DNA of 64,000 nucleotides from Alteromonadaceae bacterium BrNp21-10 (GCA_030418115.1 JAUHQD010000002.1:62001-126000); one strand, 5' to 3'; positions 44,140 to 54,251 are shown, counted from the stretch's first letter. Notes: a model not told the origin generated them from the sequence alone. A program made the numbers and translations.

Positions 44140-44882
44140 ACGGTTTATCGAATCATGCATTTTTGCGTTACAACCGCCACATTATGTTGGATAAAGTAGG
44201 TGAGCTAGGCCAACAAAAACTGCAACAAGCGCATATTATGTTGGTGGGTATGGGCGGTTTAGGTTGTCCTGCTGCGCAATATTTGGTGGCATCAGGCGTT
44301 GGGCAACTTACCTTAGTCGACCATGATGTGATTGAACTGAGTAACCTGCAACGGCAAATTTTATATACCGATAAAGATATTGGTCAAAGCAAAGTCACCG
44401 TCGCTCAGAGACGCTTATCGGCACTTAACCCATTAATAAACATCGATACTATTCAAGACAGTATTTTTAATCTGAATGGATCCGAATTGCAATCTGTAGA
44501 TATCATTTTAGATTGCACCGACAATGCCGACACCCGACGCTTGATTAATCAACTCTGTTACCAAAATCAAATAAAACTGGTGTCAGCCGCAGCGATTAAG
44601 GAACAAGGACAATTAGTTAGTTTTGATTTTACCCGCACTGACTCCCCTTGCTATCAATGTCTGTTCGCAGACAATACACCACAAGCAATTAACTGCGCTA
44701 ACTCTGGAGTGTTAAGTCCGTTATTGGGAGTAATGGGCAGTTTGCAAGCCTCACTCGCCATGCAATTACTTTTAGGTAATACGGATAACCTCAACCGCTT
44801 AATCATGGTGGATGTATGGGGTATGCAAGTTAAGCAACTAACGCTGAGTAAAGATCCATACTGCCGCTGCTGCAACCAGTAA
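44136..44882 (+). CDS. thiF: ThiS adenylyltransferase ThiF
   Basis: ThiF activates the ThiS C-terminus with ATP. The 248-residue E1-like protein has MLVGMGGLGCPAAQYL (nucleotide loop), TLVDHDVIELSNLQRQILY, ILDCTDNADTRRLIN and the zinc cysteines in SPCYQCLF and DPYCRCC at the end. It closes the thi operon and overlaps thiDE by 4 bases. HesA/MoeB-type relatives look similar, but the operon settles the assignment. Confidence 0.94.
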   Translation: MNGLSNHAFLRYNRHIMLDKVGELGQQKLQQAHIMLVGMGGLGCPAAQYLVASGVGQLTLVDHDVIELSNLQRQILYTDKDIGQSKVTVAQRRLSALNPLINIDTIQDSIFNLNGSELQSVDIILDCTDNADTRRLINQLCYQNQIKLVSAAAIKEQGQLVSFDFTRTDSPCYQCLFADNTPQAINCANSGVLSPLLGVMGSLQASLAMQLLLGNTDNLNRLIMVDVWGMQVKQLTLSKDPYCRCCNQ

Positions 44883-44885
44883 AAA

Positions 44886-44920
44886 AAAGCCCTCCCTTAG
44901 CATAACCAAGGGAGGGCTTT
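44886..44920. terminator. Bidirectional terminator between thiF and the TonB receptor
   Basis: Perfect 13-bp arms AAAGCCCTCCCTT and AAGGGAGGGCTTT with a 9-base loop. An A-tract on the left gives a U-tract for the minus strand. It serves the converging thi operon and receptor gene. Confidence 0.92.
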
Positions 44921-44939
44921 AAATGACTGCGGTTATGAC

Positions 44940-47840
44940 TTAGAAACTACCGCTAATACCTACGTTATAGGTTGCACCAGGGAAATACGCTCTAAACGTT
45001 TGGCTCTCATCTTCCAAGTACGTTGAGATAGGCTCATTAGTTAGATTGTACGCGTCGAAGGTCACCGTTAGACCATACTCAGTTGCCACCGGCAACACAT
45101 AGCTGGCAGAAACATCAATCTGGCTACGATCACGTGAGAACAAAGGTGTACCCCAAATATCGCCACTATCTGCACCATCTTGATGGTAGTAAGTGATACG
45201 TGTCTGGAAGGTGTCATTCTCATAGTAAACTGTCAGGTTGTTTGAATCAGAGATACCGGTAATTTGGGTTCCCTCATCAGCCTCCTGACTGATTTTATTT
45301 GCACTGGCATTAAAACCAAGACCCGGTAATATGAAATCAAGTGGTTGCACCCAGATCACCTCAATACCGGTCAGTTTTACCATTCCTTTAATGTTTACCG
45401 CTGCGCTAACATTGGTAATACACTGGTCCGAACTAATACCTCCACAGTTAGCCAACTGCTCTTCTTGGATAGAGGTCAGGTCAGATATATCAACACCCCA
45501 CTCTCCCAAATCAGAAAATTGTACTAAAGTGCTTTCGGTACGAGTAAAACCAGTAATGTCTTTTTGATAGAAGTTCAGACCAACATACCCTAGATCGCTA
45601 AAGTAATATTCCCCACCGAAATCGAAGTTAGTTGCTTCAAAGGGTGACAAAGCTGGGTTACCGGTATCGATAGTTTCAATACCTGCTGAAGTCCAGTTAG
45701 TGTTTGGATACATTCTAGAGGGATTAGCACGGGTTAAACTACGTGATGCACTGGCACGCACTTTAACATCGTCAGCTACGTCATATACGGCACTAAAAGA
45801 TGGCAGTAAACGACTGTAATCGATGCTGGTTGCACCATTTAGAGTAGTAATATCTTGTTGAGTATCCACATAGCGTACGCCACTGTTAGTACGTAATGTA
45901 CGATCCGCGACTTCGGTTTCGGTATTCACTTCAAAATACAGCGATGTTACTTTTTCAGTAATATTACCTACACTACCACCAAACTGGTTACCGGTGCTGG
46001 GTTCTGGTTCAAAACCATCATAATTGATATCACTTTTAAACTTGTCCCAATCTAGGCCTACAATTCCATTCAGCCCTTGGTAACCATCAATATTTTTACC
46101 CAAATCAGTCACATTGGCATCAACTAGATACTGACTAAAGTTTGCAGCAATATTAGGTTGGTTAGCCAGAATATAGTCACCATAACCTGAACCACTATAA
46201 CCCTGAGAATTCGACTCAGTCTTGTCTGATGCAAAACCGAACACAATACCATTGCGTAGAGGATCTGCTCCCCAAGCAAAGTCAGCATGAATACCGGTTG
46301 TGATATTTTGACGCGATCCACGAGCAAAACGTAAATCCATCGACTGAACATCACCAGCAGCGCCAGGACCAGCTACCAGACTCCAGTCGTTACTAGCCTG
46401 AGTTAGATCGCCGCTATAATCCATAGTGGGTACAATGCTGCTATTATTGTAAGCAAAATTAACCGTGCCTTGAGGTGCAAAATACAACACATAAGGTTCA
46501 TCACGAGTAAACTCAGACTTAGTACGGCTAGCAGAAATATCCATTTTAAATTCGTCGTTTACATACCAACTGAAGCTTGGCATAACACTGTAAAACGACA
46601 AATCTTCATCATACTGACGAGTACCGACCCAAGGACGAGAGCCATAGAACGCGCCGCTAACAATACGCTCACCGTCACCACGATCAACAGTATTAATATC
46701 TTCTGGCAACCAAGCTAAGTCATATTGTAGGTAGTTGTTGCGATAGATCAGCATCGCTTCGGTACGCTCAGCTGAATAATTAGAATCGGCTTTGATGATA
46801 TCCAGTGCTAGTTCCATATCATCGTTCGGCTTATATTCGAATGATGCCAAAGCAGAAATATAATCTTTAGTTCCCCCCATGGTCATCATCCGTGCAATAC
46901 GGGGCATACCTAGGTTATCTAGCTGATCATTACTCAGGCCAGAGACTTGATTAATATTTATCATATCACCTACGTTTACACCTGCATGATTGGCAGCGTA
47001 ATCTGCTGAGGCAATATTGGTGTACTGGAAGTTGTTCCATCCAGTACTTCCGGCAATACATCCAGCAGAACCATCGGTCCATTCAGCTACGCAGCCATTC
47101 TGGAAATTAGCATCCTGTTCAAAACCATCAACTCGGGTTTTAGCGCGTTTACCCACAATAGTGAATAAAGCACCAAAATTATCGTCAGAATAACTGTAAG
47201 TAAATGCAGCTTTAGGACTAACGCCACCTTGAGTTTCTTTGTAAGCTCCTTCTAAGGAAAAGCGAACATTCTGGCCTTTACCCATATCAGAAGCACGGGC
47301 GGTACGCATGTTTACATAGCCCGATACACCACCTTCAACTTGACCTGCTTTGGTGGTTTTATCTACCGACAGACTGCTGAATAATTCAACTGGGAATAAA
47401 TCCAAATCTACCTGACGGTCACTATTTCCAGCATCTAAACTACCGGTTGAAGCTACTGACATTGAATTACCGTTAAGGGCAATTTTAGTAAAGCCAGGTC
47501 CCAAACCACGCACCGCAATTTGTTGACCTTCACCACTGACGTCACGATTGATTTTTACCCCAGGAATGCGCGCTAACGATTCCGCTAAGTTCAAACTTGG
47601 CATTTTACCAATATCATCAGCGAAAATTTCATCGCTAAATCCATTAGAGTCACGCTTGGCATTAGTCGAATTTAGCAAACTACCGCGATAACCTTTAACT
47701 TCAATAATTTCTTCAATATCGTTATCTTTATTTTGTGTGTCTTCAGTGGCTTGTTGTGCCATTACTGATGAGGTAGCTGCAGCAATGCTTAGCATCAGCA
47801 AACCTTTTTTACTGAGTGAAAAAGCTGTTGAGTGTTTCAT
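44940..47840 (-). CDS. TonB-dependent outer-membrane receptor
   Basis: About 966 residues from the ATG at 47840. A signal peptide (KKGLLMLSIAAATSSVMAQQ) and a TonB-box-like IEEIIEVKGYRGSLLNS start the protein, followed by the plug (DIGKMPSLNLAESLARIPGV, QIAVRGLGPGFTKIALNG) and a long beta-barrel ending in phenylalanine (VGISGSF). This plug style belongs to the Xanthomonas/Caulobacter type of receptors, which often import oligosaccharides. No carbohydrate enzymes are adjacent, so the ligand is unknown. A palindrome 117 bp upstream may be its operator. A further ATG seven codons upstream is possible. Confidence 0.93.
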   Translation of the reverse strand: MKHSTAFSLSKKGLLMLSIAAATSSVMAQQATEDTQNKDNDIEEIIEVKGYRGSLLNSTNAKRDSNGFSDEIFADDIGKMPSLNLAESLARIPGVKINRDVSGEGQQIAVRGLGPGFTKIALNGNSMSVASTGSLDAGNSDRQVDLDLFPVELFSSLSVDKTTKAGQVEGGVSGYVNMRTARASDMGKGQNVRFSLEGAYKETQGGVSPKAAFTYSYSDDNFGALFTIVGKRAKTRVDGFEQDANFQNGCVAEWTDGSAGCIAGSTGWNNFQYTNIASADYAANHAGVNVGDMININQVSGLSNDQLDNLGMPRIARMMTMGGTKDYISALASFEYKPNDDMELALDIIKADSNYSAERTEAMLIYRNNYLQYDLAWLPEDINTVDRGDGERIVSGAFYGSRPWVGTRQYDEDLSFYSVMPSFSWYVNDEFKMDISASRTKSEFTRDEPYVLYFAPQGTVNFAYNNSSIVPTMDYSGDLTQASNDWSLVAGPGAAGDVQSMDLRFARGSRQNITTGIHADFAWGADPLRNGIVFGFASDKTESNSQGYSGSGYGDYILANQPNIAANFSQYLVDANVTDLGKNIDGYQGLNGIVGLDWDKFKSDINYDGFEPEPSTGNQFGGSVGNITEKVTSLYFEVNTETEVADRTLRTNSGVRYVDTQQDITTLNGATSIDYSRLLPSFSAVYDVADDVKVRASASRSLTRANPSRMYPNTNWTSAGIETIDTGNPALSPFEATNFDFGGEYYFSDLGYVGLNFYQKDITGFTRTESTLVQFSDLGEWGVDISDLTSIQEEQLANCGGISSDQCITNVSAAVNIKGMVKLTGIEVIWVQPLDFILPGLGFNASANKISQEADEGTQITGISDSNNLTVYYENDTFQTRITYYHQDGADSGDIWGTPLFSRDRSQIDVSASYVLPVATEYGLTVTFDAYNLTNEPISTYLEDESQTFRAYFPGATYNVGISGSF

Positions 47841-48219
47841 TCTTTTTATCCCTGTTTTCATTATCGTTATGTATAGCTAGTGGTTTTCACTAATTTTTAA
47901 AAACTTCTCTTATAAATGATAAAAAACTTCATTCATCGAAAATCACTTAATTTACACTTGTATACAAGCATTCCGAAAAATATATCAAGACAAAATCAAA
48001 AGCTATGGGTGTGACTGCTTTTTGTTCGTTTTTGAATTATGTTTATTAACAAACTTTACATTCCCCCAACAATTTTAAGGGCAACTTGTACAAACCACAT
48101 GATGAACTCGAAAAATAGGTGGTTGATAAGAATATTGGCAGCTGCGCGCAAGTAATGCTGCTTTCCAGTCGCCGCTCCTCTATAATGGCGGCAGTTTTTA
48201 TAATCTCAGTGAAATCAGA
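47841..48219. other. Divergent intergenic region between TonB receptor and srmB
   Basis: About 380 bp, AT-rich near the receptor. It holds the promoters of the two divergent genes and the palindrome at 47957. Short open frames here, including one from 48119, look accidental. Confidence 0.6.
47957..47968. promoter_or_regulatory. Candidate operator palindrome CTTGTATACAAG
   Basis: A perfect 12-bp palindrome, 117 bp before the TonB receptor start. The core TTGTATACAA fits the general pattern bound by FadR-type GntR regulators (TNGTNNNACNA). Which protein binds is not known. Confidence 0.4.
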
Positions 48220-49521
48220 ATGTTTTCAGAATTGGATCTCGATGATGCGTTATGTGAAGCCGTTGCTAAAATGGGCTTCACTATACCGACCGGTGTACAG
48301 CAATTAGTAATACCCGTGGCAATGGAAGGCAAAGATATTCTTGCCTCTGCCCCAACCGGCACCGGTAAAACCGCAGCATTTTTGCTACCGGCTTGTCAGT
48401 TCTTGCTGGATTTTCCTCGACGTGATCCTGGTTCAACTCGGGTACTCATTCTTGAGCCTACTCGGGAACTGGCCTTACAGGTATATGAGCATGCCTGTGC
48501 CATTACCCAGTTCACGCAAATTAAATGCGGCGTAATCACCGGTGGCATCAACTACGGTACCGACCGCGACACGCTCGAACAAAATCTAGATATTCTGGTG
48601 GCAACACCGGGGCGATTGTTCGAACACATTGAAAAAGAAAGCTTTGATTGTCGTGATATTGAAACCTTTATTCTCGATGAAGCCGACCGCATGCTAGACA
48701 TGGGTTTTGGTAATATCGTTAATCAAATTTCTGCCGAAGCGCGCTGGCGTAAACAAAGTATGCTGTTTTCCGCCACCCTAGAAAGCGGCGGCGTTAGTCG
48801 TTTTGCCAAAGATATTCTAAACGAACCAGTGATGTTAGAAGCCGGTGCGAGCCGTAAAGAGCACGCTAAAATTCATCAATGGATCCACCTTGCCGATGAT
48901 TGGAAACACAAATTTAAACTGCTAACTCATATTCTAAAAAACCAAGTCGATACCGCCATAGTCTTCGTTAAGACCCGCGAAAGTTTAATGGCGATAAAAA
49001 GTAATTTAGACAGCTTAGGCATCGATAACTGCTACTTGCAGGGTGATATGCCACAAGACAAACGCAACTTAGCCTTAGCACGTTTCAAGTCCGGTGAAGT
49101 TAAACTACTAGTGGCTACCGATGTCGCTGCTCGTGGTCTTGATGTACCCAATGTTGGTCATGTAATCAATTTTGATTTGCCTTATAAGGCCGACGTTTAT
49201 GTACATCGTATTGGTCGTACTGGCCGTGCAGGTAATAAAGGTACCGCGATATCTTTAGTCGAAGCCCATGAAATGGCCATTCTCGCCAAGATTGAACGTT
49301 TTACCGATCAGCGTTTGCGCCGTCGTATTATTGAAGAGTTACGCCCGCAAAATAAAGAAGCCAGCGTGCCTAAAAATCGTAAAAAAGCCAAGGCTAAAGC
49401 CAAAAGCAAAACCGGCAAAAAGGTTAAGCCGAAAAAGACCGGAGCACGTCCATCAAGCCCAGATAAACCGGCTAAAGTACGTCATCGTGATACTAAAAAT
49501 AAAGGTAAGCGCGCGGAATAA
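48220..49521 (+). CDS. srmB: DEAD-box RNA helicase SrmB
   Basis: A 433-residue RNA helicase that closely follows SrmB, which assists early assembly of the large ribosomal subunit. Motifs run in order: Q-motif FTIPTGVQQLVIP, SAPTGTGKTAAF, PTRELALQV, ATPGRLFEH, LDEADRMLDMG, FSATLE, VATDVAARGLDVP and HRIGRTGRAG. The C-terminal tail is rich in lysine (KKAKAKAKSKTGKK) and ends RHRDTKNKGKRAE, a feature shared with SrmB rather than RhlE or DbpA. Confidence 0.93.
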   Translation: MFSELDLDDALCEAVAKMGFTIPTGVQQLVIPVAMEGKDILASAPTGTGKTAAFLLPACQFLLDFPRRDPGSTRVLILEPTRELALQVYEHACAITQFTQIKCGVITGGINYGTDRDTLEQNLDILVATPGRLFEHIEKESFDCRDIETFILDEADRMLDMGFGNIVNQISAEARWRKQSMLFSATLESGGVSRFAKDILNEPVMLEAGASRKEHAKIHQWIHLADDWKHKFKLLTHILKNQVDTAIVFVKTRESLMAIKSNLDSLGIDNCYLQGDMPQDKRNLALARFKSGEVKLLVATDVAARGLDVPNVGHVINFDLPYKADVYVHRIGRTGRAGNKGTAISLVEAHEMAILAKIERFTDQRLRRRIIEELRPQNKEASVPKNRKKAKAKAKSKTGKKVKPKKTGARPSSPDKPAKVRHRDTKNKGKRAE

Positions 49522-49540
49522 AAATAACTTTAGAATACCC

Positions 49541-49578
49541 GTTATTTGAGTAAGTCTCCTAAGGCTTACTCAAATAAC
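49541..49578. terminator. Bidirectional terminator between srmB and the GGDEF gene
   Basis: Perfect 14-bp arms GTTATTTGAGTAAG and CTTACTCAAATAAC around a 10-base loop, placed between converging genes and ending one base before the GGDEF gene's stop codon. Confidence 0.8.
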
Positions 49579-49579
49579 T

Positions 49580-50608
49580 CTATATAGCGGAGTCACTGAT
49601 TACGACTTGATTACGCCCATTGCCTTTAGCCAAATACAAGCGTTTATCGGCTTTGACTAATAATGACTCCAAATCATTACCATCTTCACCGTAAACGGAA
49701 ATGCCGGCACTGATTGTTATTGGTATACTGATTTCATCTAGGATAAAAGGCGCTTGTACTAATTGTTGTCGCAACTGCTCTACATGTTGATAGGCATTTT
49801 TTAAGCCTGTGGAACCCATTAATAGTGCAAATTCTTCACCGCCAAAGCGGGCTAAAAGATCGGTATTCCTGACGTTACTCTTTAAAAAATCCGCAATATG
49901 ACACAAGGCTAAATCACCAATATGATGACCGTAACGGTCATTCACTTGTTTAAAAAAATCCAAATCAATCAACACTACGGTTAAAGATGATTTATCACGT
50001 TGAGCATAAGCACTTAAATACTTAAATCCATCGGCTAATTTCAAACGATTAGCCAAACCGGTCAAACGATCTGTACCGGCCAACTCAAGTAGCCTTTCCT
50101 CATTTTTTTCACGGTTTAATTCATACACATGCGCAAATGCCATCATCAGAAAAGCACTCAATATTACATTAAGTGATACCGCTAAATTCCATGCAATATC
50201 ATGCACCATAAATCGCCAATGAAAAACCGTCAGACCGGTGACAATAAACACCAAGGAAAGCCAAAATCCTTTTTGACGCCCCAGTAATAAATAAGCAATG
50301 ACTGGAATCGTCAGGATCCAAGCAAAGATTGCCTGTGACGCTCGAGGCTGAAATAAAGCAAACATCATGATCATGAAAAAAGGGATAATATAAATCAGTA
50401 TCCATTTTTGTAAATTCGGTGTGACTTTAATAATACGAACTAAAGAGAGAGAAAATAGGCCATAAACCAACTCCAATATTGCGAGTGCCCATAAACCACG
50501 ATAAAAATTAATTGCGCAAAAAACAATGCCACCAACGGAGGTGATCCAGAGCAACATGTGCATAACATCACGACGATGTTGAACATTCTGTATCAATTGG
50601 CTAATCAT
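49580..50608 (-). CDS. Membrane diguanylate cyclase (GGDEF)
   Basis: The 342-residue protein has about six N-terminal membrane helices (up to about 165) and a C-terminal GGDEF domain. The active site reads FGGEEF, a functional variant, with TDRLTGLANR and VLIDLDFFKQVNDRYGHHIGD ahead of it. An RNTD motif five residues before the active site is the usual RxxD inhibitory site, so feedback by cyclic di-GMP is expected. It should synthesise cyclic di-GMP at the inner membrane in answer to an unknown signal. Confidence 0.93.
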   Translation of the reverse strand: MISQLIQNVQHRRDVMHMLLWITSVGGIVFCAINFYRGLWALAILELVYGLFSLSLVRIIKVTPNLQKWILIYIIPFFMIMMFALFQPRASQAIFAWILTIPVIAYLLLGRQKGFWLSLVFIVTGLTVFHWRFMVHDIAWNLAVSLNVILSAFLMMAFAHVYELNREKNEERLLELAGTDRLTGLANRLKLADGFKYLSAYAQRDKSSLTVVLIDLDFFKQVNDRYGHHIGDLALCHIADFLKSNVRNTDLLARFGGEEFALLMGSTGLKNAYQHVEQLRQQLVQAPFILDEISIPITISAGISVYGEDGNDLESLLVKADKRLYLAKGNGRNQVVISDSAI

Positions 50609-50747
50609 ATTAGATCCAAACTATTTGGCGATTAATAATGTTTAGTGAGTATAAAGAAGGCAAAATTCTATCTAGCTTCAATTCTATTTGCTATTCATTT
50701 TAGTCAGCTTAACATGTGGATTAGTTTAATCATTAGTAAAAATCCCA

Positions 50748-51599
50748 ATGAAGAACCTACTCGTTATATGTATGACATTAGCCAGCGCAACATGCCTTGC
50801 CATTAGTAACAACTGGCGTTTACCCTCAGCAGACAACCTTGTGTATTTGCAACTTGAATCTGGCACTGTTGTTATTGAACTGGCGCCCTTCATTGCGCCG
50901 AAGCATGTGACACAATTTAAGCAATTGGTGGAAGAAGGGTTTTACAATGGCTTAGACTTTTATCGCGTCATTGATGGTTTTGTCGCCCAAGCAGGTGATT
51001 ATTCAGAGCAACAAGAAAGCGAACATAAACAACCGCTACAATCAGAATTCATGCGCACCGCTCCTAAAGACTCGCCGTTTTTCGTGGTTGAGTCCCAAGC
51101 CATGTTTGAGCCAGAAAATGGCCTATTGTACGGTTTTGCCGCTGGCCGAGATGTCGACACTAAACAAGAATGGCTGTTGCACTGTCCTGGGATTATTGCC
51201 ATGGCACGCTCCAATGACAAAGACAGCGCCACTACCGACTTTTACATTACCATCGGCCAAGGCCCGCGCCATCTTGATCGCAATATGAGTGTATTCGGCC
51301 GTGTCATTTGGGGCATGCAACATATACAATCGGTTAACCGTGGCGACCCAGAGAAAAGCGGGGTAATCGAAGACTCAGAGCAACGCAGCAAAATTTTATG
51401 GGCAAGCCTTGGCACTGACACACCTGCTGGACAACAATTACCCATACAAATACAAAATGAATGGGGTAATACCTATCAACAATGGCTGCAGGGTAAGCGC
51501 GATATGCAAGAGGACTTTTTCCATTACAAAGGTAATGGCAAAGTGGATATCTGCTATCGTGGCGTCAATAGTCGCTTAGCGCCTGAATCAACTGATTAA
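50748..51599 (+). CDS. Periplasmic cyclophilin-type peptidyl-prolyl isomerase
   Basis: At 283 residues it is longer than standard PpiA. A signal peptide (KNLLVICMTLASATCLA) precedes the cyclophilin fold: GTVVIELAPFIAPKHV, YNGLDFYRVIDGFVAQAGD, MARSNDKDSATTDFYITIG and FGRVIWGMQ. An extra stretch between the first strands and the active loop (about 90-150) and a C-terminal extension account for the length. It should speed up folding of exported proteins. It is divergent from the GGDEF gene and 36 bp before rdgB. Confidence 0.88.
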   Translation: MKNLLVICMTLASATCLAISNNWRLPSADNLVYLQLESGTVVIELAPFIAPKHVTQFKQLVEEGFYNGLDFYRVIDGFVAQAGDYSEQQESEHKQPLQSEFMRTAPKDSPFFVVESQAMFEPENGLLYGFAAGRDVDTKQEWLLHCPGIIAMARSNDKDSATTDFYITIGQGPRHLDRNMSVFGRVIWGMQHIQSVNRGDPEKSGVIEDSEQRSKILWASLGTDTPAGQQLPIQIQNEWGNTYQQWLQGKRDMQEDFFHYKGNGKVDICYRGVNSRLAPESTD

Positions 51600-51635
51600 T
51601 CACCAACAATAGCAAATTAGAGTAACTTGAATAGT

Positions 51636-52271
51636 ATGCAAAAAATCGTTCTAGCCACAGGTAATAAAGGTAAAGTCGCAGAGCTGGCAGATATGCTTAG
51701 CTCGCTCAATATTGAAGTCATTCCGCAAAGTGAGTTTGCGGTAGAAGATATACCAGAAACCGGCACCACCTTTGTGGAAAATGCCATAATCAAAGCCCGC
51801 CATGCGGCAAAAATTACCGGCTTACCAGTGATTGCCGATGATTCGGGTCTCGCCGTATATGCCTTAGGCGGTGCGCCGGGAATTTATTCTGCGCGCTTTG
51901 CCGAGATGACCGATGGTCTAAGCGGTAACAATTCAAAAGACAGTCAGAATATTCAAACCCTGCTTAAAAAACTGCAAGCAGTACCTGCAGAAGAGCGCCA
52001 AGCCCAATTCATTTGTGTCTTGGTGCTAATGCGCCATGCAGATGACCCAACGCCAATAATCTGTCAAGGCAGCTGGCGCGGCAGTATTATTCAACAACCT
52101 TCAGGTGATGGTGGTTTTGGTTATGACCCGGTGTTTTGGGTGGAAGAACATCAATGCACCGCCGCACAATTGAGCAAAGACTTGAAAAATACCCTAAGTC
52201 ATCGAGGTAAAGCGCTACGCCAACTGATGCTGCAATTATCTCAACCTGCACTTGCTGACGACGGGATATAA
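51636..52271 (+). CDS. rdgB: XTP/dITP pyrophosphatase RdgB
   Basis: RdgB removes non-canonical purine nucleotides such as dITP and XTP before they enter DNA. Seen are IVLATGNKGKVAEL, IADDSGLAVYALGGAPGIYSARFA, and GDGGFGYDPVFW, all typical. I take the ATG at 51636; the frame can be extended to a TTG three codons earlier. Its stop overlaps the hemW start (TAATG), and rdgB-hemW is a conserved gammaproteobacterial pair. Confidence 0.95.
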   Translation: MQKIVLATGNKGKVAELADMLSSLNIEVIPQSEFAVEDIPETGTTFVENAIIKARHAAKITGLPVIADDSGLAVYALGGAPGIYSARFAEMTDGLSGNNSKDSQNIQTLLKKLQAVPAEERQAQFICVLVLMRHADDPTPIICQGSWRGSIIQQPSGDGGFGYDPVFWVEEHQCTAAQLSKDLKNTLSHRGKALRQLMLQLSQPALADDGI

Positions 52272-53413
52272 TGATCAGTCCTCCTTTATCACTGTATATT
52301 CATATTCCTTGGTGTGTACAGAAGTGCCCCTATTGTGATTTTAATTCTCATGGCGTCAAACAAGCGATCCCAGAAAAAGAATATATTGCCCATTTATTAG
52401 ATGACCTTACTGAAGACGCCAAACGGATTGGCTCCCGTGAAGTTAAAACCATTTTCTTTGGTGGTGGTACTCCTAGTCTATTTTCCCCAGAAGGGATTGC
52501 GCGGATTTTGCAAGGCGTGCGTCAACGGCTGAATTTAGCCGACGATGCTGAGATAACCCTAGAAGCGAATCCCGGTACTGTAGAAAGCGAGAATTTTAAC
52601 GGCTTCAGGCAAGCCGGTGTCAATCGTATTTCCATCGGCGTGCAAAGCTTTCAATCAGACAAGTTAACCGCACTAGGGCGCATACATGATGGTCATCAGG
52701 CGCAAGCGGCGGCTGGTTACGCCCATGCCTCGGGGTTAAATAGTTTTAATATGGACCTAATGCATGGTTTACCACAACAAAGTGTAGATAACGCCTTAGG
52801 GGATCTGCGTCAAGCCATTGACCAACAGCCGCCGCACTTATCTTGGTATCAACTGACCATTGAGCCCAACACCTTATTTGCCTCAAAGCCGCCGATATTG
52901 CCCGATGACGATATTTTGTGGGATATCCAGCAGCAAGGCCATGACTTACTGGCTGCCAACGGTTACCAACAATATGAAATTTCCGCCTATAGCTTGCCCG
53001 AACATCAATGCCAGCATAACTTGAACTACTGGCGCTTTGGCGATTATCTGGGTATTGGCTGCGGCGCCCATGGCAAAATCACCGATGCGCAAACGGGAAA
53101 AATCACCCGCACCGTCAAGGTTAAACATCCCAAAGGTTATATGGATTTAAGCCAAGCTTATTTAGCCTCGGCGACCCTAGTTCCTGATGAAGACTTACCC
53201 TTTGAGTTTATGATGAACCGCTTACGCTTAGTAGAGCCTTGCCCGAAACAAGATTACGAATTATTAACTGGTTTAGAATTGACGCAATTTGGCTTAGCTC
53301 AGAAACTTCAAGATGCTATCGATAAGGGCTTGTTGGTAGATTCTGCCGAACATTGGCAGGTTTCGCCTTTAGGCCGGCGTTATTTGAATTCGTTGCTAGA
53401 GCTGCTGGTATAA
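52271..53413 (+). CDS. hemW: Haem chaperone HemW, radical SAM
   Basis: A 380-residue radical SAM protein of the HemN-like HemW group. The cluster motif is CVQKCPYC, within YIHIPWCVQKCPYCDFN, and TIFFGGGTPSLFSPEGI and EANPGTVE follow. HemW binds haem and delivers it to apoproteins; it is not the coproporphyrinogen dehydrogenase that older annotations suggest. It is translationally coupled to rdgB. Confidence 0.94.
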   Translation: MISPPLSLYIHIPWCVQKCPYCDFNSHGVKQAIPEKEYIAHLLDDLTEDAKRIGSREVKTIFFGGGTPSLFSPEGIARILQGVRQRLNLADDAEITLEANPGTVESENFNGFRQAGVNRISIGVQSFQSDKLTALGRIHDGHQAQAAAGYAHASGLNSFNMDLMHGLPQQSVDNALGDLRQAIDQQPPHLSWYQLTIEPNTLFASKPPILPDDDILWDIQQQGHDLLAANGYQQYEISAYSLPEHQCQHNLNYWRFGDYLGIGCGAHGKITDAQTGKITRTVKVKHPKGYMDLSQAYLASATLVPDEDLPFEFMMNRLRLVEPCPKQDYELLTGLELTQFGLAQKLQDAIDKGLLVDSAEHWQVSPLGRRYLNSLLELLV

Positions 53414-53453
53414 CATTAGCTGGTGAATGGTATCGATGTTAGCGTAAAGCAAT

Positions 53454-54251
53454 TTAATGTTTTTCGTGCTTGTAAGTACCACCGGTAACAATCACATCAT
53501 AGGGTTGTAGCGCGGGAACTTGCTGTTTGAGCTTTTCTTCAATGATATCTAAACGTTTGATTTTTTCACAAAACCACACGGCTTTTTTACGTAATGTTTG
53601 CGCCTGTGGGCCAACCTGACGTTCAATTTCTGCGCCCATAGTTTCGAGCTTTTGCGATAAATTTTCCATACGTTTTTCAAAACTGACATCACCATCGGTG
53701 GCCAAGCCACCAATGGCCGACAAAATACCGCCAATCGAGGTGTTAATAGCATGTTCAATTTCTTCTTCGAGGGCACTGTCCACGAGCTCATCAACATTTT
53801 CCAAACTACGCGGGCCTATAAAAAACTGATCCCCCGCGTGGATGAATTTCATCCTCACTTTATCTTTAGCACGCTCTAACGCACTTTGTAGACGTTTATA
53901 ACTGGCGTGTTCTTCGCCCACTAGCCCTAGATAAACGTGCTCAATAGTGGCAATAGCTAAATCCACCCCTTCGGTGGCCAGTAGAATCATTTTGGGAACG
54001 GAATAACGAATCCCGGAGGATAATTCTTGCAGTAATTGGCTTTGTTCGGGGTTCAACTCTATCCATTGTCCTTGGACTATCAGTTGTTGGTCATGATTTA
54101 TTTGATACAGGGTTAAGCCATGGTGCAGCACGCGAATTTGAGTGTCATTTACCAACAGCCCCTGCTGCAAATCTACTTCACAGTTAAAATCGGCCAGACT
54201 TGGCAATGATAATAATCCGGCTAGCACTACAACTATTCTTAACATACACAT
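53454..54251 (-). CDS. DUF2884 family protein (YggN-like)
   Basis: A 265-residue exported protein. A signal peptide (LRIVVVLAGLLSLPSLA) precedes a mature part beginning FNCEVDLQQGLLVNDTQIRV. The later half is rich in charged helices (KRMENLSQKLETMGAEIERQ), probably coiled coil. The layout matches DUF2884/YggN, a family of unknown function; in E. coli yggN also lies near rdgB-hemW. A tail ending KHEKH is unremarkable. It converges with hemW. Confidence 0.8.
   Translation of the reverse strand: MCMLRIVVVLAGLLSLPSLADFNCEVDLQQGLLVNDTQIRVLHHGLTLYQINHDQQLIVQGQWIELNPEQSQLLQELSSGIRYSVPKMILLATEGVDLAIATIEHVYLGLVGEEHASYKRLQSALERAKDKVRMKFIHAGDQFFIGPRSLENVDELVDSALEEEIEHAINTSIGGILSAIGGLATDGDVSFEKRMENLSQKLETMGAEIERQVGPQAQTLRKKAVWFCEKIKRLDIIEEKLKQQVPALQPYDVIVTGGTYKHEKH

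Noticed and set aside
48119-48307. 62-codon open frame before srmB
   Set aside because: It overlaps the srmB start out of frame and has no ribosome site.
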